Below are positions 18,602-27,148 of a stretch of 64,000 bases of DNA, in pieces. The stretch spans positions 46,857 to 110,856 of the forward strand of contig JAADJD010000059.1 of the NCBI GenBank assembly GCA_013150955.1, read 5' to 3'. The stretch comes from Calditrichota bacterium (GTDB taxonomy: Bacteria > Calditrichota > Calditrichia > RBG-13-44-9 > J042). Numbering within the stretch: the stretch's first letter is position 1; each line of letters opens with the position of its first letter. The translations under genes and the position numbers were made by a program. The notes below the pieces were generated by a model. It was not told the DNA's origin. It worked only from the letters and a program-made list of their open reading frames with translations, and made no database searches.

Positions 18602-19648
18602 ATGAATCCGTGGCTGTTGGAAGCAATTCTGGCATTAATCAAGATTGTGGTGGTCGTATTTGGGGTCATTCTACCTCTGGTGATGATGCTCATTCTGGCC
18701 GAACGCCGGGTATCGGCATTTATTCAGAACCGGTTGGGGCCCAATCGCGTTGGCTGGCAGGGAATGCTACAGCCGGTTGCCGATGGCTTAAAATTTCTGT
18801 TCAAGGAGGATGTCATCCCCGGTCATGTCGATCGATTCCTTTACCTGATTGCACCGGGCATTATCCTGTTTCCAGCCATCATGACCTTTGCGGTGGTACC
18901 TTTTGGCGACCAGCTGACCACCTACATTGGCGATACCCTGGTGACCATCAAATTTCAGATTGCCGATCTCAACGTGGGTGTACTCTACATTGTGGCCATT
19001 GCGTCCCTGGGCGTTTACGGGCTGGTGGTTGGTGGATATTCGTCAAACAACAAGTATTCCATGCTTGGCGGGTTGCGGTCTTCGGCCCAGATGATCAGCT
19101 ATGAATTGCCCATGGGACTGGCCATCATCTCGGTGGTGATGATGAGCGGCTCCCTGCGCCTGCAGGATATTGTGGTAGATCAATATGAAGTGTGGAATGT
19201 CTTCCGGCAACCACTGGGCTTTATCATTTTTCTGGTGGCTTCTTTTGCAGAAACCAACCGTCTGCCCTTCGATTTGCCGGAGGCGGAACAGGAATTGGTG
19301 GGCGGTTACCACACCGAGTACAGCTCCATGAAGTTCGCATCCTTTTTCCTGGCGGAATATATTAACATGATCACGGCATCGGCGTTAATTGCCACCCTTT
19401 TCTTTGGAGGCTGGCATGTGCCATTCGGCATTCTGGAAGCCCTGAACCTGCCGGTGCTCTGGGAACAGATTATTCAAATTCTGTCCTTTTCGGTAAAAAC
19501 GCTGTTTTTCCTGTTCTTCTTCATCTGGGTGCGCTGGACCCTGCCCCGTTTCCGTTACGATCAGCTGATGAATCTGGGGTGGAAAACCATGGTGCCCCTG
19601 GGATTACTGAATATTGTCCTGACGGCCATTGGCATTGCCATTTTCTAA
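18602..19648 (+). CDS. nuoH: NADH-quinone oxidoreductase subunit H
   Basis: The 348-residue membrane subunit has about eight helices and forms the quinone entry site. AERRVSAFIQNRLGPNRVGW, QPVADGLKFLFKE and FAETNRLPFDLPEAEQELVGGYHTEY are the conserved loops. It is followed after 24 bases by nuoJ; nuoI, which normally lies between them, is absent. Confidence 0.97.
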   Translation: MNPWLLEAILALIKIVVVVFGVILPLVMMLILAERRVSAFIQNRLGPNRVGWQGMLQPVADGLKFLFKEDVIPGHVDRFLYLIAPGIILFPAIMTFAVVPFGDQLTTYIGDTLVTIKFQIADLNVGVLYIVAIASLGVYGLVVGGYSSNNKYSMLGGLRSSAQMISYELPMGLAIISVVMMSGSLRLQDIVVDQYEVWNVFRQPLGFIIFLVASFAETNRLPFDLPEAEQELVGGYHTEYSSMKFASFFLAEYINMITASALIATLFFGGWHVPFGILEALNLPVLWEQIIQILSFSVKTLFFLFFFIWVRWTLPRFRYDQLMNLGWKTMVPLGLLNIVLTAIGIAIF

Positions 19649-19672
19649 TCGAAACGTGAGGGTGAATTGACA

Positions 19673-20179
19673 ATGTTACAAATTACGCTGTTCTACATTT
19701 TTGCCATCCTTGCGGTGTTGGGTGGGATCATGGTGATTGTGCATCGAAACCCGATTTACAGTGCGCTTTCCTTAATCCTGACGCTCTTTGCCCTGGCTGG
19801 GGAGTATGTATTGTTGATGGCTCATTTCATTGCCATTGTACATATTGCGGTGTATGCCGGGGCCATCATGGTGTTGTTTCTGTTTGTGATCATGTTATTG
19901 AACATTCGCATCGAAGAGCGGGCACCGGGGGCGTTTCGTTACATGGTGTACATCGGAGTGCCCATGGCCGCAATTCTGTTTTTACAGCTGGGATACCTGG
20001 CGTTTCAGGGATTTAAAGAGGTGTATGTGCAGAACACCGATGTGGGCACCGTGGAACGCATTGGCCAGGCCCTGTTCAGCAAATACGTCCTGCCGTTTGA
20101 GATTACTTCGATTTTGCTGGTGGTGGCGATGGTCGGTGCGGTGTATCTGTCCAAACGTAAACTGGAAATCGTTGAATAA
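19673..20179 (+). CDS. nuoJ: NADH-quinone oxidoreductase subunit J
   Basis: The 168-residue membrane subunit has five predicted helices. VHRNPIYSALSLILTLFALAGEYVLL and VHIAVYAGAIMVLFLFVIMLLN are the family's conserved helix II-III region in parts, including the pi-bulge helix. ATG 19673 is preferred over a TTG two codons upstream because GAGGGTG sits at a good distance. Confidence 0.96.
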   Translation: MLQITLFYIFAILAVLGGIMVIVHRNPIYSALSLILTLFALAGEYVLLMAHFIAIVHIAVYAGAIMVLFLFVIMLLNIRIEERAPGAFRYMVYIGVPMAAILFLQLGYLAFQGFKEVYVQNTDVGTVERIGQALFSKYVLPFEITSILLVVAMVGAVYLSKRKLEIVE

Positions 20180-20203
20180 GCAATAGATGGAGTGGCGACC
20201 GCG

Positions 20204-20512
20204 ATGCAGGGAATCCCGATTTCGCATTTCTTGATTTTAAGTGCCATTTTGTTCTCGCTGGGTGTGATTGGCGTGACCATTCGGCGAAATGCCATTGTCA
20301 TTTTTATGTCCATTGAATTGATGCTAAATGCCGTGAATCTGACCTTTCTGGCGTTCTCCAATTACCTGAACAATGTGGAAGGTCAGATTTTTGTCTTCAT
20401 GGTGATGGTGGTGGCTGCGGCCGAAGTGGCCGTGGGACTGGCCATCATCGTGGCGATCTTCCGATTGCGGGAAACCGTACATGTGGATGATATCAAACTG
20501 ATGAAATGGTAG
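20204..20512 (+). CDS. nuoK: NADH-quinone oxidoreductase subunit K
   Basis: The 102-residue membrane subunit has three helices. Conserved glutamates lie in [10 protein letters not shown] and [10 protein letters not shown]. These are the antiporter-like proton channel residues. ATG 20204 gives the usual ~100-residue length; a GTG four codons upstream is possible. Confidence 0.96.
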   Translation: MQGIPISHFLILSAILFSLGVIGVTIRRNAIVIFMSIELMLNAVNLTFLAFSNYLNNVEGQIFVFMVMVVAAAEVAVGLAIIVAIFRLRETVHVDDIKLMKW

Positions 20513-20601
20513 GCCCTGAGAAAGAGGAGCGTCTCAGATGGGGCAGACGGGGATTTTCGGTGAGGGTCGACTGAAGTAGCGGAAAATAACGGAGTTCACC
20601 C

Positions 20602-22494
20602 ATGGAAAGTTTTATCTGGTACATTCCATTATTGCCACTGGCGGGCGCGATTATTAACGGGTTGTTTGGGCGCGTACTGAAGGAGAAGGCCGGTATTATT
20701 GCCAGTCTGGCTGTGCTGGGTTCGTTTGTGTTGTCGGTAAAAGCCTTCTTGTTGGTTCGTCAGGGCATCACCTTCGATGGGAATTTGTTTGACTGGATTG
20801 TGGCCGGGGATTTCCACACCAGCTTTGGCGTACTGGTCGATCCCCTGTCGGTGGTCATGATGCTGATCGTTACCGGTGTGGGATTCCTGATTCATGTTTA
20901 TTCCAATGGATACATGCACGATGATCCGGGCATTGCCCGCTATTTTGCCTACCTGAATCTCTTCATTTTTTCCATGCTCATGCTGGTCATGGGCAACAAT
21001 CTGCTGCTGTTGTATCTGGGGTGGGAAGGCGTTGGTCTGTGTTCCTATCTTTTGATCGGTTTCTGGTATCAAAAACCTTCTGCAGCAAAAGCGGGTTTAA
21101 AGGCGTTTATCACCAACCGGGTCGGGGATTTTGGGTTTGCCATTGGCATCTTCATTATTTTTAAGACGATTGGAACCATTTATTACGCGCAAATTTTTGA
21201 ACAGACCGAAGCGTTGCTGGCATCTGGTGTGCTAACGGCGGCAACGTTGTTACTGTTTGTGGGTGCGGTTGGAAAATCGGCGCAGTTTCCGCTGTACGTC
21301 TGGTTACCGGACGCCATGGAGGGGCCCACACCGGTCAGCGCCCTGATCCATGCCGCTACCATGGTGACGGCGGGCGTTTACATGGTGGCGCGCTTCAGCC
21401 CGCTGTTCAGTTTAAGCGAGGTAGCCATGGCCGTGGTGGTGGCTATTGGCACCTTTACCGCACTGTTCGCGGCCACCATGGCGCTGGTGAATAACGACAT
21501 CAAGCGGGTACTGGCCTATTCCACCATCTCCCAGCTGGGATATATGTTCATTGGTGTGGGTGTGGGTGCTTACGCGGCGGGGATCTTCCACCTGATGACC
21601 CACGCGTTTTTTAAGGCGTTGCTCTTCCTGGGAGCCGGTTCGGTGATGCACGCTCTGGCCAACGAGACCAACATTCAGAAAATGGGCGGATTGTATCCCA
21701 AAATTAAAACCACGGCCATTACCTTTATCGTTGCCTGGCTGGCCATCAGTGGTATCCCCCCCCTCAGCGGTTTCTTCTCCAAGGACGAGATTCTGGCCAA
21801 GGCATTTGCTTATCATCCGCTGGTGTGGGCGCTGGGTACCCTGGGGGCGCTGCTCACAGCTTTCTACATGTCGCGACTGGTGTTCCTGACCTTCTTTGGA
21901 AAGTCGCGGGTGGAACCGGAAGTGGAACACCACATTCACGAATCGCCCCCGGTGATGACCATTCCGCTGATGATCCTGGCCGTATTGGCCGCCATTGGGG
22001 GATTCGTTGGTATTCCGGAAGTGCTGGGCGGCCATAACCATTTCGAAAAATTCCTGGCCCCGGTGTTTGAACAGGCCGAAGAACACATCCATCTGGCCCA
22101 TCCGTCTCACGCGGTGGAATATGCGTTAATGGGAACGTCGATATTGATGGCGCTGGCAGGGATTGTGCTGGCCTATCTGATGTACATTAAAGGAAGCATC
22201 AGTCCCGTCAAAATGGCGCAACGTTTTCAGGGATTGTACCGGTTGCTGTACAATAAATACTACGTGGACGAAATTTATCAGAAGTTCATCATCAACCCGT
22301 TGATTGCCTTTAGCCGCTGGCTGTGGCACTTTGTGGACGAGGGCATTGTGGATGGACTGGTCAATCTTGCCGGGCGACTCATGATCCTGTTCGGGTTGCT
22401 GTTGCGGCGGGTGCAAACCGGGTATGTGCAAAACTATGCCGCATTTTTTGTACTGGGTACCCTGATTCTGCTGGCGTATTATCTATTAAGTTGA
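20602..22494 (+). CDS. nuoL: NADH-quinone oxidoreductase subunit L
   Basis: The 630-residue proton-pumping antiporter-like subunit has about 16 helices and the long lateral helix typical of NuoL at its C-terminus. GWEGVGLCSYLLIGFW, GKSAQFPLYVWLPDAMEGPTPVSALIHAATMVTAGVYM (in parts) and SGFFSKDEIL are diagnostic. Conserved Glu (GWEG) and Lys (GKSAQFP) are present. Confidence 0.97.
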   Translation: MESFIWYIPLLPLAGAIINGLFGRVLKEKAGIIASLAVLGSFVLSVKAFLLVRQGITFDGNLFDWIVAGDFHTSFGVLVDPLSVVMMLIVTGVGFLIHVYSNGYMHDDPGIARYFAYLNLFIFSMLMLVMGNNLLLLYLGWEGVGLCSYLLIGFWYQKPSAAKAGLKAFITNRVGDFGFAIGIFIIFKTIGTIYYAQIFEQTEALLASGVLTAATLLLFVGAVGKSAQFPLYVWLPDAMEGPTPVSALIHAATMVTAGVYMVARFSPLFSLSEVAMAVVVAIGTFTALFAATMALVNNDIKRVLAYSTISQLGYMFIGVGVGAYAAGIFHLMTHAFFKALLFLGAGSVMHALANETNIQKMGGLYPKIKTTAITFIVAWLAISGIPPLSGFFSKDEILAKAFAYHPLVWALGTLGALLTAFYMSRLVFLTFFGKSRVEPEVEHHIHESPPVMTIPLMILAVLAAIGGFVGIPEVLGGHNHFEKFLAPVFEQAEEHIHLAHPSHAVEYALMGTSILMALAGIVLAYLMYIKGSISPVKMAQRFQGLYRLLYNKYYVDEIYQKFIINPLIAFSRWLWHFVDEGIVDGLVNLAGRLMILFGLLLRRVQTGYVQNYAAFFVLGTLILLAYYLLS

Positions 22495-22520
22495 TGAAAA
22501 TCGGTTGGAGATAAAGACTT

Positions 22521-24077
22521 ATGGAGATGGCATCGTTACTCAACTATACCACGTTTCTACCGCTACTGGGAGCGGTTATTCTGCTCATGATCCCTCGCAC
22601 GGAAGAGGTTCTGATTAAATCCTGGGCATTTTTTGTGACCCTGGCAACGTTTCTCTTATCGTTACCCCTGTTTTACTATTTCGATGGTTCCCAATCCGGC
22701 ATGCAATTTGAGACCATCAAGAGCTGGATTCCCTCCATTGGGGCGTCCTATCATGTGGGTCTGGATGGCATCAGCATCCTGCTGTATGTATTGACCACGT
22801 TTATCATGCCCCTGGCCATTCTTTCTTCCTGGACGGCCATCCAGAGCCGGGTAAAAGAATACATGCTGGCGATGCTCATTCTGGAAACCGGCATGCTGGG
22901 GGTGTTCATATCGCTGGACTTGCTGCTGTTTTACATTTTCTGGGAAACCATGCTGATCCCCATGTACCTGTTGATTGGGGTCTGGGGTGGACCGCGGCGC
23001 ATTTACGCCGCCGTGAAATTCGTCCTCTACACCATGGTGGGTTCGGTTTTAATGCTGGTGGCCATTCTGTATCTGTATTTCCTGCATCACAATTTTACCG
23101 GCACCTACACGTTTGATTTGTTGAAGATTAATGCCATCGATATACCGTTTGGGTTGCAGTTCTGGTTATTCCTGGCCTTTGCGCTGGCTTTTGCCATAAA
23201 AGTGCCCATGTTTCCCTTTCATACCTGGTTGCCGGATGCGCACGTGGAGGCACCGACGGCCGGATCGGTAATTCTGGCGGGGATTTTGCTGAAGATGGGT
23301 ACCTATGGTTTTCTGCGGTTTAATTTGCCGCTGTTCCCGGAAGCTTCGGTCTATTTCGCTCCGCTGTTTCTGGTATTGGCCGTCATCGGTATTTTGTATG
23401 GCGCCTGGATTTCCATGGTCCAGCGCGATGTCAAGAAACTGGTGGCATACTCTTCGGTGAGCCATCTGGGTTTCGTGATGCTGGGACTGTTTGCGTTTAC
23501 CGTTCAGAGCATGCAGGGGGGATTGATCCAGATGATCAACCACGGTCTCTCCACAGGTGCCCTTTTTCTGGCCGTTGGAATGATCTACGAGCGACGGCAC
23601 ACCAGGGAGATCAGCGAGTTTGGAGGCATTACCCGTGTGATGCCGGTGTTTGCCACCCTGTTTTTGATTGTATGCCTGTCCTCACTGGGACTGCCTGGCA
23701 CCAATGGATTTGTGGGTGAGTTCCTGATCCTGGTGGGTAGTTTCCAGACGGTTCCCACATTCGCCGTGCTGGCTACCGTGGGAATCATTTTTGCTGCCGT
23801 TTACCTGCTGTGGATGTTCCGCCGGGTCATGTTCGGTCCATTAACGCGGGATGAAAACAAAAAATTAGTCGACCTGAACGGACGTGAAATTGCCACCCTG
23901 TTGCCCATTATTCTGTTCATTTTCTGGATTGGGTTTTATCCCAAAACGTTTTTAAACAAAACGGAGGCGACTATCGCCAGACTGGCGGAAACCATGAATA
24001 CCGCTAAAGCTGAGTTACAACAGGAAAAATCATCGCCTTATTTTAAATATTTTGTCTGGAAATCGGATGATCGTTAA
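22521..24077 (+). CDS. nuoM: NADH-quinone oxidoreductase subunit M
   Basis: The 518-residue antiporter-like subunit carries [20 protein letters not shown] (Glu of the proton channel), [24 protein letters not shown] in parts (Lys), [14 protein letters not shown] and [12 protein letters not shown]. These separate NuoM from NuoL and NuoN. It ends with a short charged tail. Confidence 0.97.
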   Translation: MEMASLLNYTTFLPLLGAVILLMIPRTEEVLIKSWAFFVTLATFLLSLPLFYYFDGSQSGMQFETIKSWIPSIGASYHVGLDGISILLYVLTTFIMPLAILSSWTAIQSRVKEYMLAMLILETGMLGVFISLDLLLFYIFWETMLIPMYLLIGVWGGPRRIYAAVKFVLYTMVGSVLMLVAILYLYFLHHNFTGTYTFDLLKINAIDIPFGLQFWLFLAFALAFAIKVPMFPFHTWLPDAHVEAPTAGSVILAGILLKMGTYGFLRFNLPLFPEASVYFAPLFLVLAVIGILYGAWISMVQRDVKKLVAYSSVSHLGFVMLGLFAFTVQSMQGGLIQMINHGLSTGALFLAVGMIYERRHTREISEFGGITRVMPVFATLFLIVCLSSLGLPGTNGFVGEFLILVGSFQTVPTFAVLATVGIIFAAVYLLWMFRRVMFGPLTRDENKKLVDLNGREIATLLPIILFIFWIGFYPKTFLNKTEATIARLAETMNTAKAELQQEKSSPYFKYFVWKSDDR

Positions 24078-24118
24078 TCCGTTGGAAGGGACCTGAGATT
24101 AGTGGAGGATTTGGATAC

Positions 24119-25552
24119 ATGCCAATAACGATTGGAACCCGGGACCTGATTGCGATCCTGCCCATTGCCGTTGTCAGTTTGTTTGGGCTGTATTTGCTGC
24201 TGCAGAGTGTGTTTGCTCCGCGAATGAATCGGATTATCATCCCTTACCTGGGAATTGTGGGCGTGGTGCTGGCACTGGTGAGCAATTTTGTGTTGATTGG
24301 AATGGACACCACCGCCTTTGAGGGCATGGTCCGGGTGGATCGGCTAACCGTGGTGTTGAATTTTGTCTTTTTGATTACCGCCGCGCTGAGTTTGTTGATG
24401 ACCATCAGTTATCATGAACAGGAACGGGTGGAATTTCTGGAGTTTACCCCGCTGGTGCTGTTTTCCACCGCCGGTATGATGCTGATGGGTAGCGCGGAAA
24501 GCCTGATGACGCTTTTTCTGGGACTGGAAACCATGTCCATTGCCCTGTATGTAATGGCTGGATTTCGGCGCACCAATCGGCATTCCCTGGAGGCCGCATT
24601 GAAATATTTCCTGCTGGGGGCGTTTGCCACGGGATTCCTGTTGTACGGAATGGCCCTGACCTACGGCATGGTGGGTTCCACCAATCTCACCCAGATTGCC
24701 AATTACTTTGCGCAAAATGCCCTGGATGTGAAACTGGTGGCCCTGATTGGTCTGGGGTTGATCATCATCGGGTTTGGATTCAAGGTGGCGCTGGTGCCCT
24801 TTCACATGTGGACACCGGATGTTTATCAGGGATCGCCCATGCCGGTAACAGCCTTTATGGCGGTGGGGGCCAAGGCCGCGGGTTTTGCGGCCATTCTGCG
24901 GGTGATTTCTCTCAGCGCCTTTAGCATTTCCTTTCACTGGACGGAGGTCATGTGGGTGTTGGCCGTCCTCACCATGACCGTGGGCAATATTATCGCGTTA
25001 GTGCAGGACAACATTAAGCGCATGCTGGCGTATTCCAGCATTGCCCATGCGGGTTACATCCTGGTGGGAATTGTGGCCAGCAACGATATGACCGTGCCTT
25101 CGGTGGCGTTCTACCTGATTGTGTATTTATTCATGAATCTGGGGGCGTTTGCTGTGGCCACCATGGTGGCCGGTCAGAATGAACGCCGGGTGAAAATCCA
25201 GTATTATCATGGCCTGGGGCGAACACAACCCCTGCTGGCACTGGCCATGGCTATTTTCATGTTTTCCCTTGCGGGATTCCCGCCAACTGCCGGATTTATC
25301 GGGAAATTTTACATTTTCAGTGCGGCCCTGCAGTCCGGATACGTCTGGCTGGTGATCATTGGGGTGATCAATTCACTAATTTCGGTTTATTATTACCTGA
25401 ATGTGGTGGTGGCCATGTACATGCATCAGCCTGTGGATGATAAAAAGTTGCCAGGCGTGTTACCGGGCGTGGGGGTGGTGATTTTGCTGGCAGTGCTGGG
25501 AATTTTTTACCTGGGCATCTTTCCGGGAACCATGCTTTCGGTTCTGAGATAA
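24119..25552 (+). CDS. nuoN: NADH-quinone oxidoreductase subunit N
   Basis: The 477-residue antiporter-like subunit shows FLGLETMSIALYVMAGF, GFGFKVALVPFHMWTPDVYQGSP, MLAYSSIAHAGYILVG and LAGFPPTAGFIGKFYIF. It is the last gene of the operon. No clear terminator was found in the 170 bases after it, before the next predicted promoter. Confidence 0.97.
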   Translation: MPITIGTRDLIAILPIAVVSLFGLYLLLQSVFAPRMNRIIIPYLGIVGVVLALVSNFVLIGMDTTAFEGMVRVDRLTVVLNFVFLITAALSLLMTISYHEQERVEFLEFTPLVLFSTAGMMLMGSAESLMTLFLGLETMSIALYVMAGFRRTNRHSLEAALKYFLLGAFATGFLLYGMALTYGMVGSTNLTQIANYFAQNALDVKLVALIGLGLIIIGFGFKVALVPFHMWTPDVYQGSPMPVTAFMAVGAKAAGFAAILRVISLSAFSISFHWTEVMWVLAVLTMTVGNIIALVQDNIKRMLAYSSIAHAGYILVGIVASNDMTVPSVAFYLIVYLFMNLGAFAVATMVAGQNERRVKIQYYHGLGRTQPLLALAMAIFMFSLAGFPPTAGFIGKFYIFSAALQSGYVWLVIIGVINSLISVYYYLNVVVAMYMHQPVDDKKLPGVLPGVGVVILLAVLGIFYLGIFPGTMLSVLR

Positions 25553-25723
25553 AAAGAATGTGGTTCGGGGAGAAGGAAGTCTGCCACTGCCGGTTTAGAT
25601 GCACTTCGGATAATCAATGGGTCTAAAAATTAAAGTTTTTTAAATGTGATTCGAGTCCTTTTTATGGATTCAGAAAGCATTTAAGATGGAACGGTGTGAC
25701 GTGAGATTTGGTCTTAAAATAAA

Positions 25724-25752
25724 TTGCATTTTTTGAGTGAATCCCGTATATT
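25724..25752 (+). promoter_or_regulatory. Promoter of the porV leader RNA
   Basis: TTGCAT (25724-25729) and TATATT (25747-25752) are separated by exactly 17 bases, in AT-rich spacer 170 bases after nuoN. Initiation would fall near 25758-25761, just before the first arm of the structured RNA. Confidence 0.75.
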
Positions 25753-25757
25753 TTCGG

Positions 25758-25936
25758 ATCAAAAAATAGGAGGGTGCATATAGGGAGAATTGTTAAGGAT
25801 ACGGAATGTTTTTGTTAATGATAACTAAATCGTTTCAATGAATAATTGTTTGAAAAATATCCTTAACAATCATGCACCCGCAAAATGGCGCCGAATGATA
25901 CGTGTGGGTGATGAACACACGTCATTCGGTTTTTTT
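25758..25936 (+). ncRNA. Structured leader or small RNA upstream of porV
   Basis: A predicted transcript of about 180 bases has a long two-part stem. GGGTGCAT (25772-25779) pairs with ATGCACCC (25872-25879), and ATTGTTAAGGATA (25789-25801) pairs with TATCCTTAACAAT (25858-25870). The joint is strongly asymmetric: 9 unpaired bases on the 5' side and one on the 3' side. The 56-base apical region can form smaller hairpins (GTTA..TAAC, TTTCAA..TTGAAA). A strong terminator ends it 28 bases before the porV ATG. It matches no riboswitch class I recognise. It may be a cis-acting attenuator for porV or a stand-alone RNA. Confidence 0.7.
25891..25936 (+). terminator. Intrinsic terminator in the porV 5' region
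   Basis: CCGAATG plus ACGTGTG pair with CACACGT plus CATTCGG (14 base pairs with a 2-base bulge), followed by seven T at 25930-25936. The porV ribosome-binding site AGGAGG lies only about 16 bases further on. This leaves no room for a separate porV promoter after the terminator. Confidence 0.9.
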
Positions 25937-25964
25937 ATGCAAATAATTTTCAGGAGGTTCTGAT

Positions 25965-27056
25965 ATGAAAAAGGTAGTGGTAATTTCATTCTTATCGATG
26001 GTGATGCTGTTGAGCAGTTTCTCCCCGGTGTTTTCCCAGGGGGAAGCGACGGCTTTGTTCTTATTGATTAATCCCGGTGCCCGTCAGGGAGGTATGGGGG
26101 AAGCCGGTGTGGCCCTGGCCAACGATGCAAGTGCCGTTTACTGGAATCCCGCCGGTCTGGCCTTCCAGTACAACGATCCCGAAGTGGATAATCTGGGAGA
26201 AGCCACATTGATGCATGTGCAATGGCTACCCCAATTTAACCTGAGCGACCTGTATTACGATTTTGCCGCCGCTCGGTATTATTTGCCCGACATCGGGACG
26301 GTGGGTTTGGCCATTCAATTCATTAATTATGGGGAAAACATTCAAACGAATGACAAGGGTGATCCAATCGGTCGATTTAACAGTAACGAGGTAGCGGTCA
26401 CAGCGAGTTACGCCGTAAAGGCAAATTCTAATCTGGGTGTTGGGGTAAATCTCAAATATATTTACTCCAACCTGTCGCCGGGTATTTTTGTCGATAACGA
26501 ACGCCGGGAAGGGCGGGGAACTTCGTTTGCGGTAGATCTGGGTGTGCTGTACTATCCATCGTTTGCTCCCAAATTGAGCCTGGGTTTGAACATCTCCAAC
26601 ATCGGTCCCAAAATGACCTACATCGACAAGAAGCAGGCCGATCCCCTGCCGACCAACTTGCGGGTCGGGCTGGCTTACAAAATTCTGGATTCTCAGTACA
26701 ATCGGTTTACCCTGGTGTATGATGTGAACCGCCTGTTGGTTCGACGCTACAAGGATGGAACATCCGACAATGTGCTGAAGGCCATGTTTTATTCCACCTG
26801 GACGGAAGGCGACGTGTCCACCCAGTTTAAGAAATTCACCCATTCCATTGGGTTTGAGTACTGGTACACCGACCTGATTGCCCTGCGTTGGGGATCCTTT
26901 TATGAAGATCCCAGCAACGGTGGACGGAAATTCTGGACATTTGGTGGCGGGGTGCGCTATTCGTTTATCGGGGTGGATTTCAGCTACATCTATGCTTCCA
27001 TCGAGGATCATCCACTGTCCGATACCATGCGCTTTTCCCTGACCATCCGGTTCTAA
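25965..27056 (+). CDS. porV: PorV/PorQ-family outer-membrane protein
   Basis: The 363-residue exported protein has an N-terminal signal peptide (KKVVVISFLSMVMLL..., cleavage near FSQG). It then carries the PorV/PorQ signature NPGARQGGMGEAGVALANDA and AVYWNPAGLA, followed by alternating beta-barrel strands of the FadL/OmpP1 type ending in an aromatic residue (LTIRF). PorV is the T9SS outer-membrane shuttle that receives cargo with C-terminal sorting domains; such a cargo is encoded next. AGGAGG sits 6-8 bases before the ATG. Assignment to PorV rather than another family member is inference. Confidence 0.82.
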   Translation: MKKVVVISFLSMVMLLSSFSPVFSQGEATALFLLINPGARQGGMGEAGVALANDASAVYWNPAGLAFQYNDPEVDNLGEATLMHVQWLPQFNLSDLYYDFAAARYYLPDIGTVGLAIQFINYGENIQTNDKGDPIGRFNSNEVAVTASYAVKANSNLGVGVNLKYIYSNLSPGIFVDNERREGRGTSFAVDLGVLYYPSFAPKLSLGLNISNIGPKMTYIDKKQADPLPTNLRVGLAYKILDSQYNRFTLVYDVNRLLVRRYKDGTSDNVLKAMFYSTWTEGDVSTQFKKFTHSIGFEYWYTDLIALRWGSFYEDPSNGGRKFWTFGGGVRYSFIGVDFSYIYASIEDHPLSDTMRFSLTIRF

Positions 27057-27087
27057 GTTCCATTGGACGAGGCAACCCAACGGCAAT

Positions 27088-27118
27088 CCCCGGACCGCAT
27101 GTGTCCGGGGTTCGTTTT
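27088..27118 (+). terminator. Probable terminator after porV
   Basis: CCCCGGAC (27088-27095) and GTCCGGGG (27103-27110) form a perfect 8-bp stem with a 7-base loop. TTCGTTTT follows. The T run is imperfect, so read-through into the next gene is likely. Confidence 0.7.
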
Positions 27119-27148
27119 ACTGGCGATGTGTAAAATTGGAAGAGGTCC

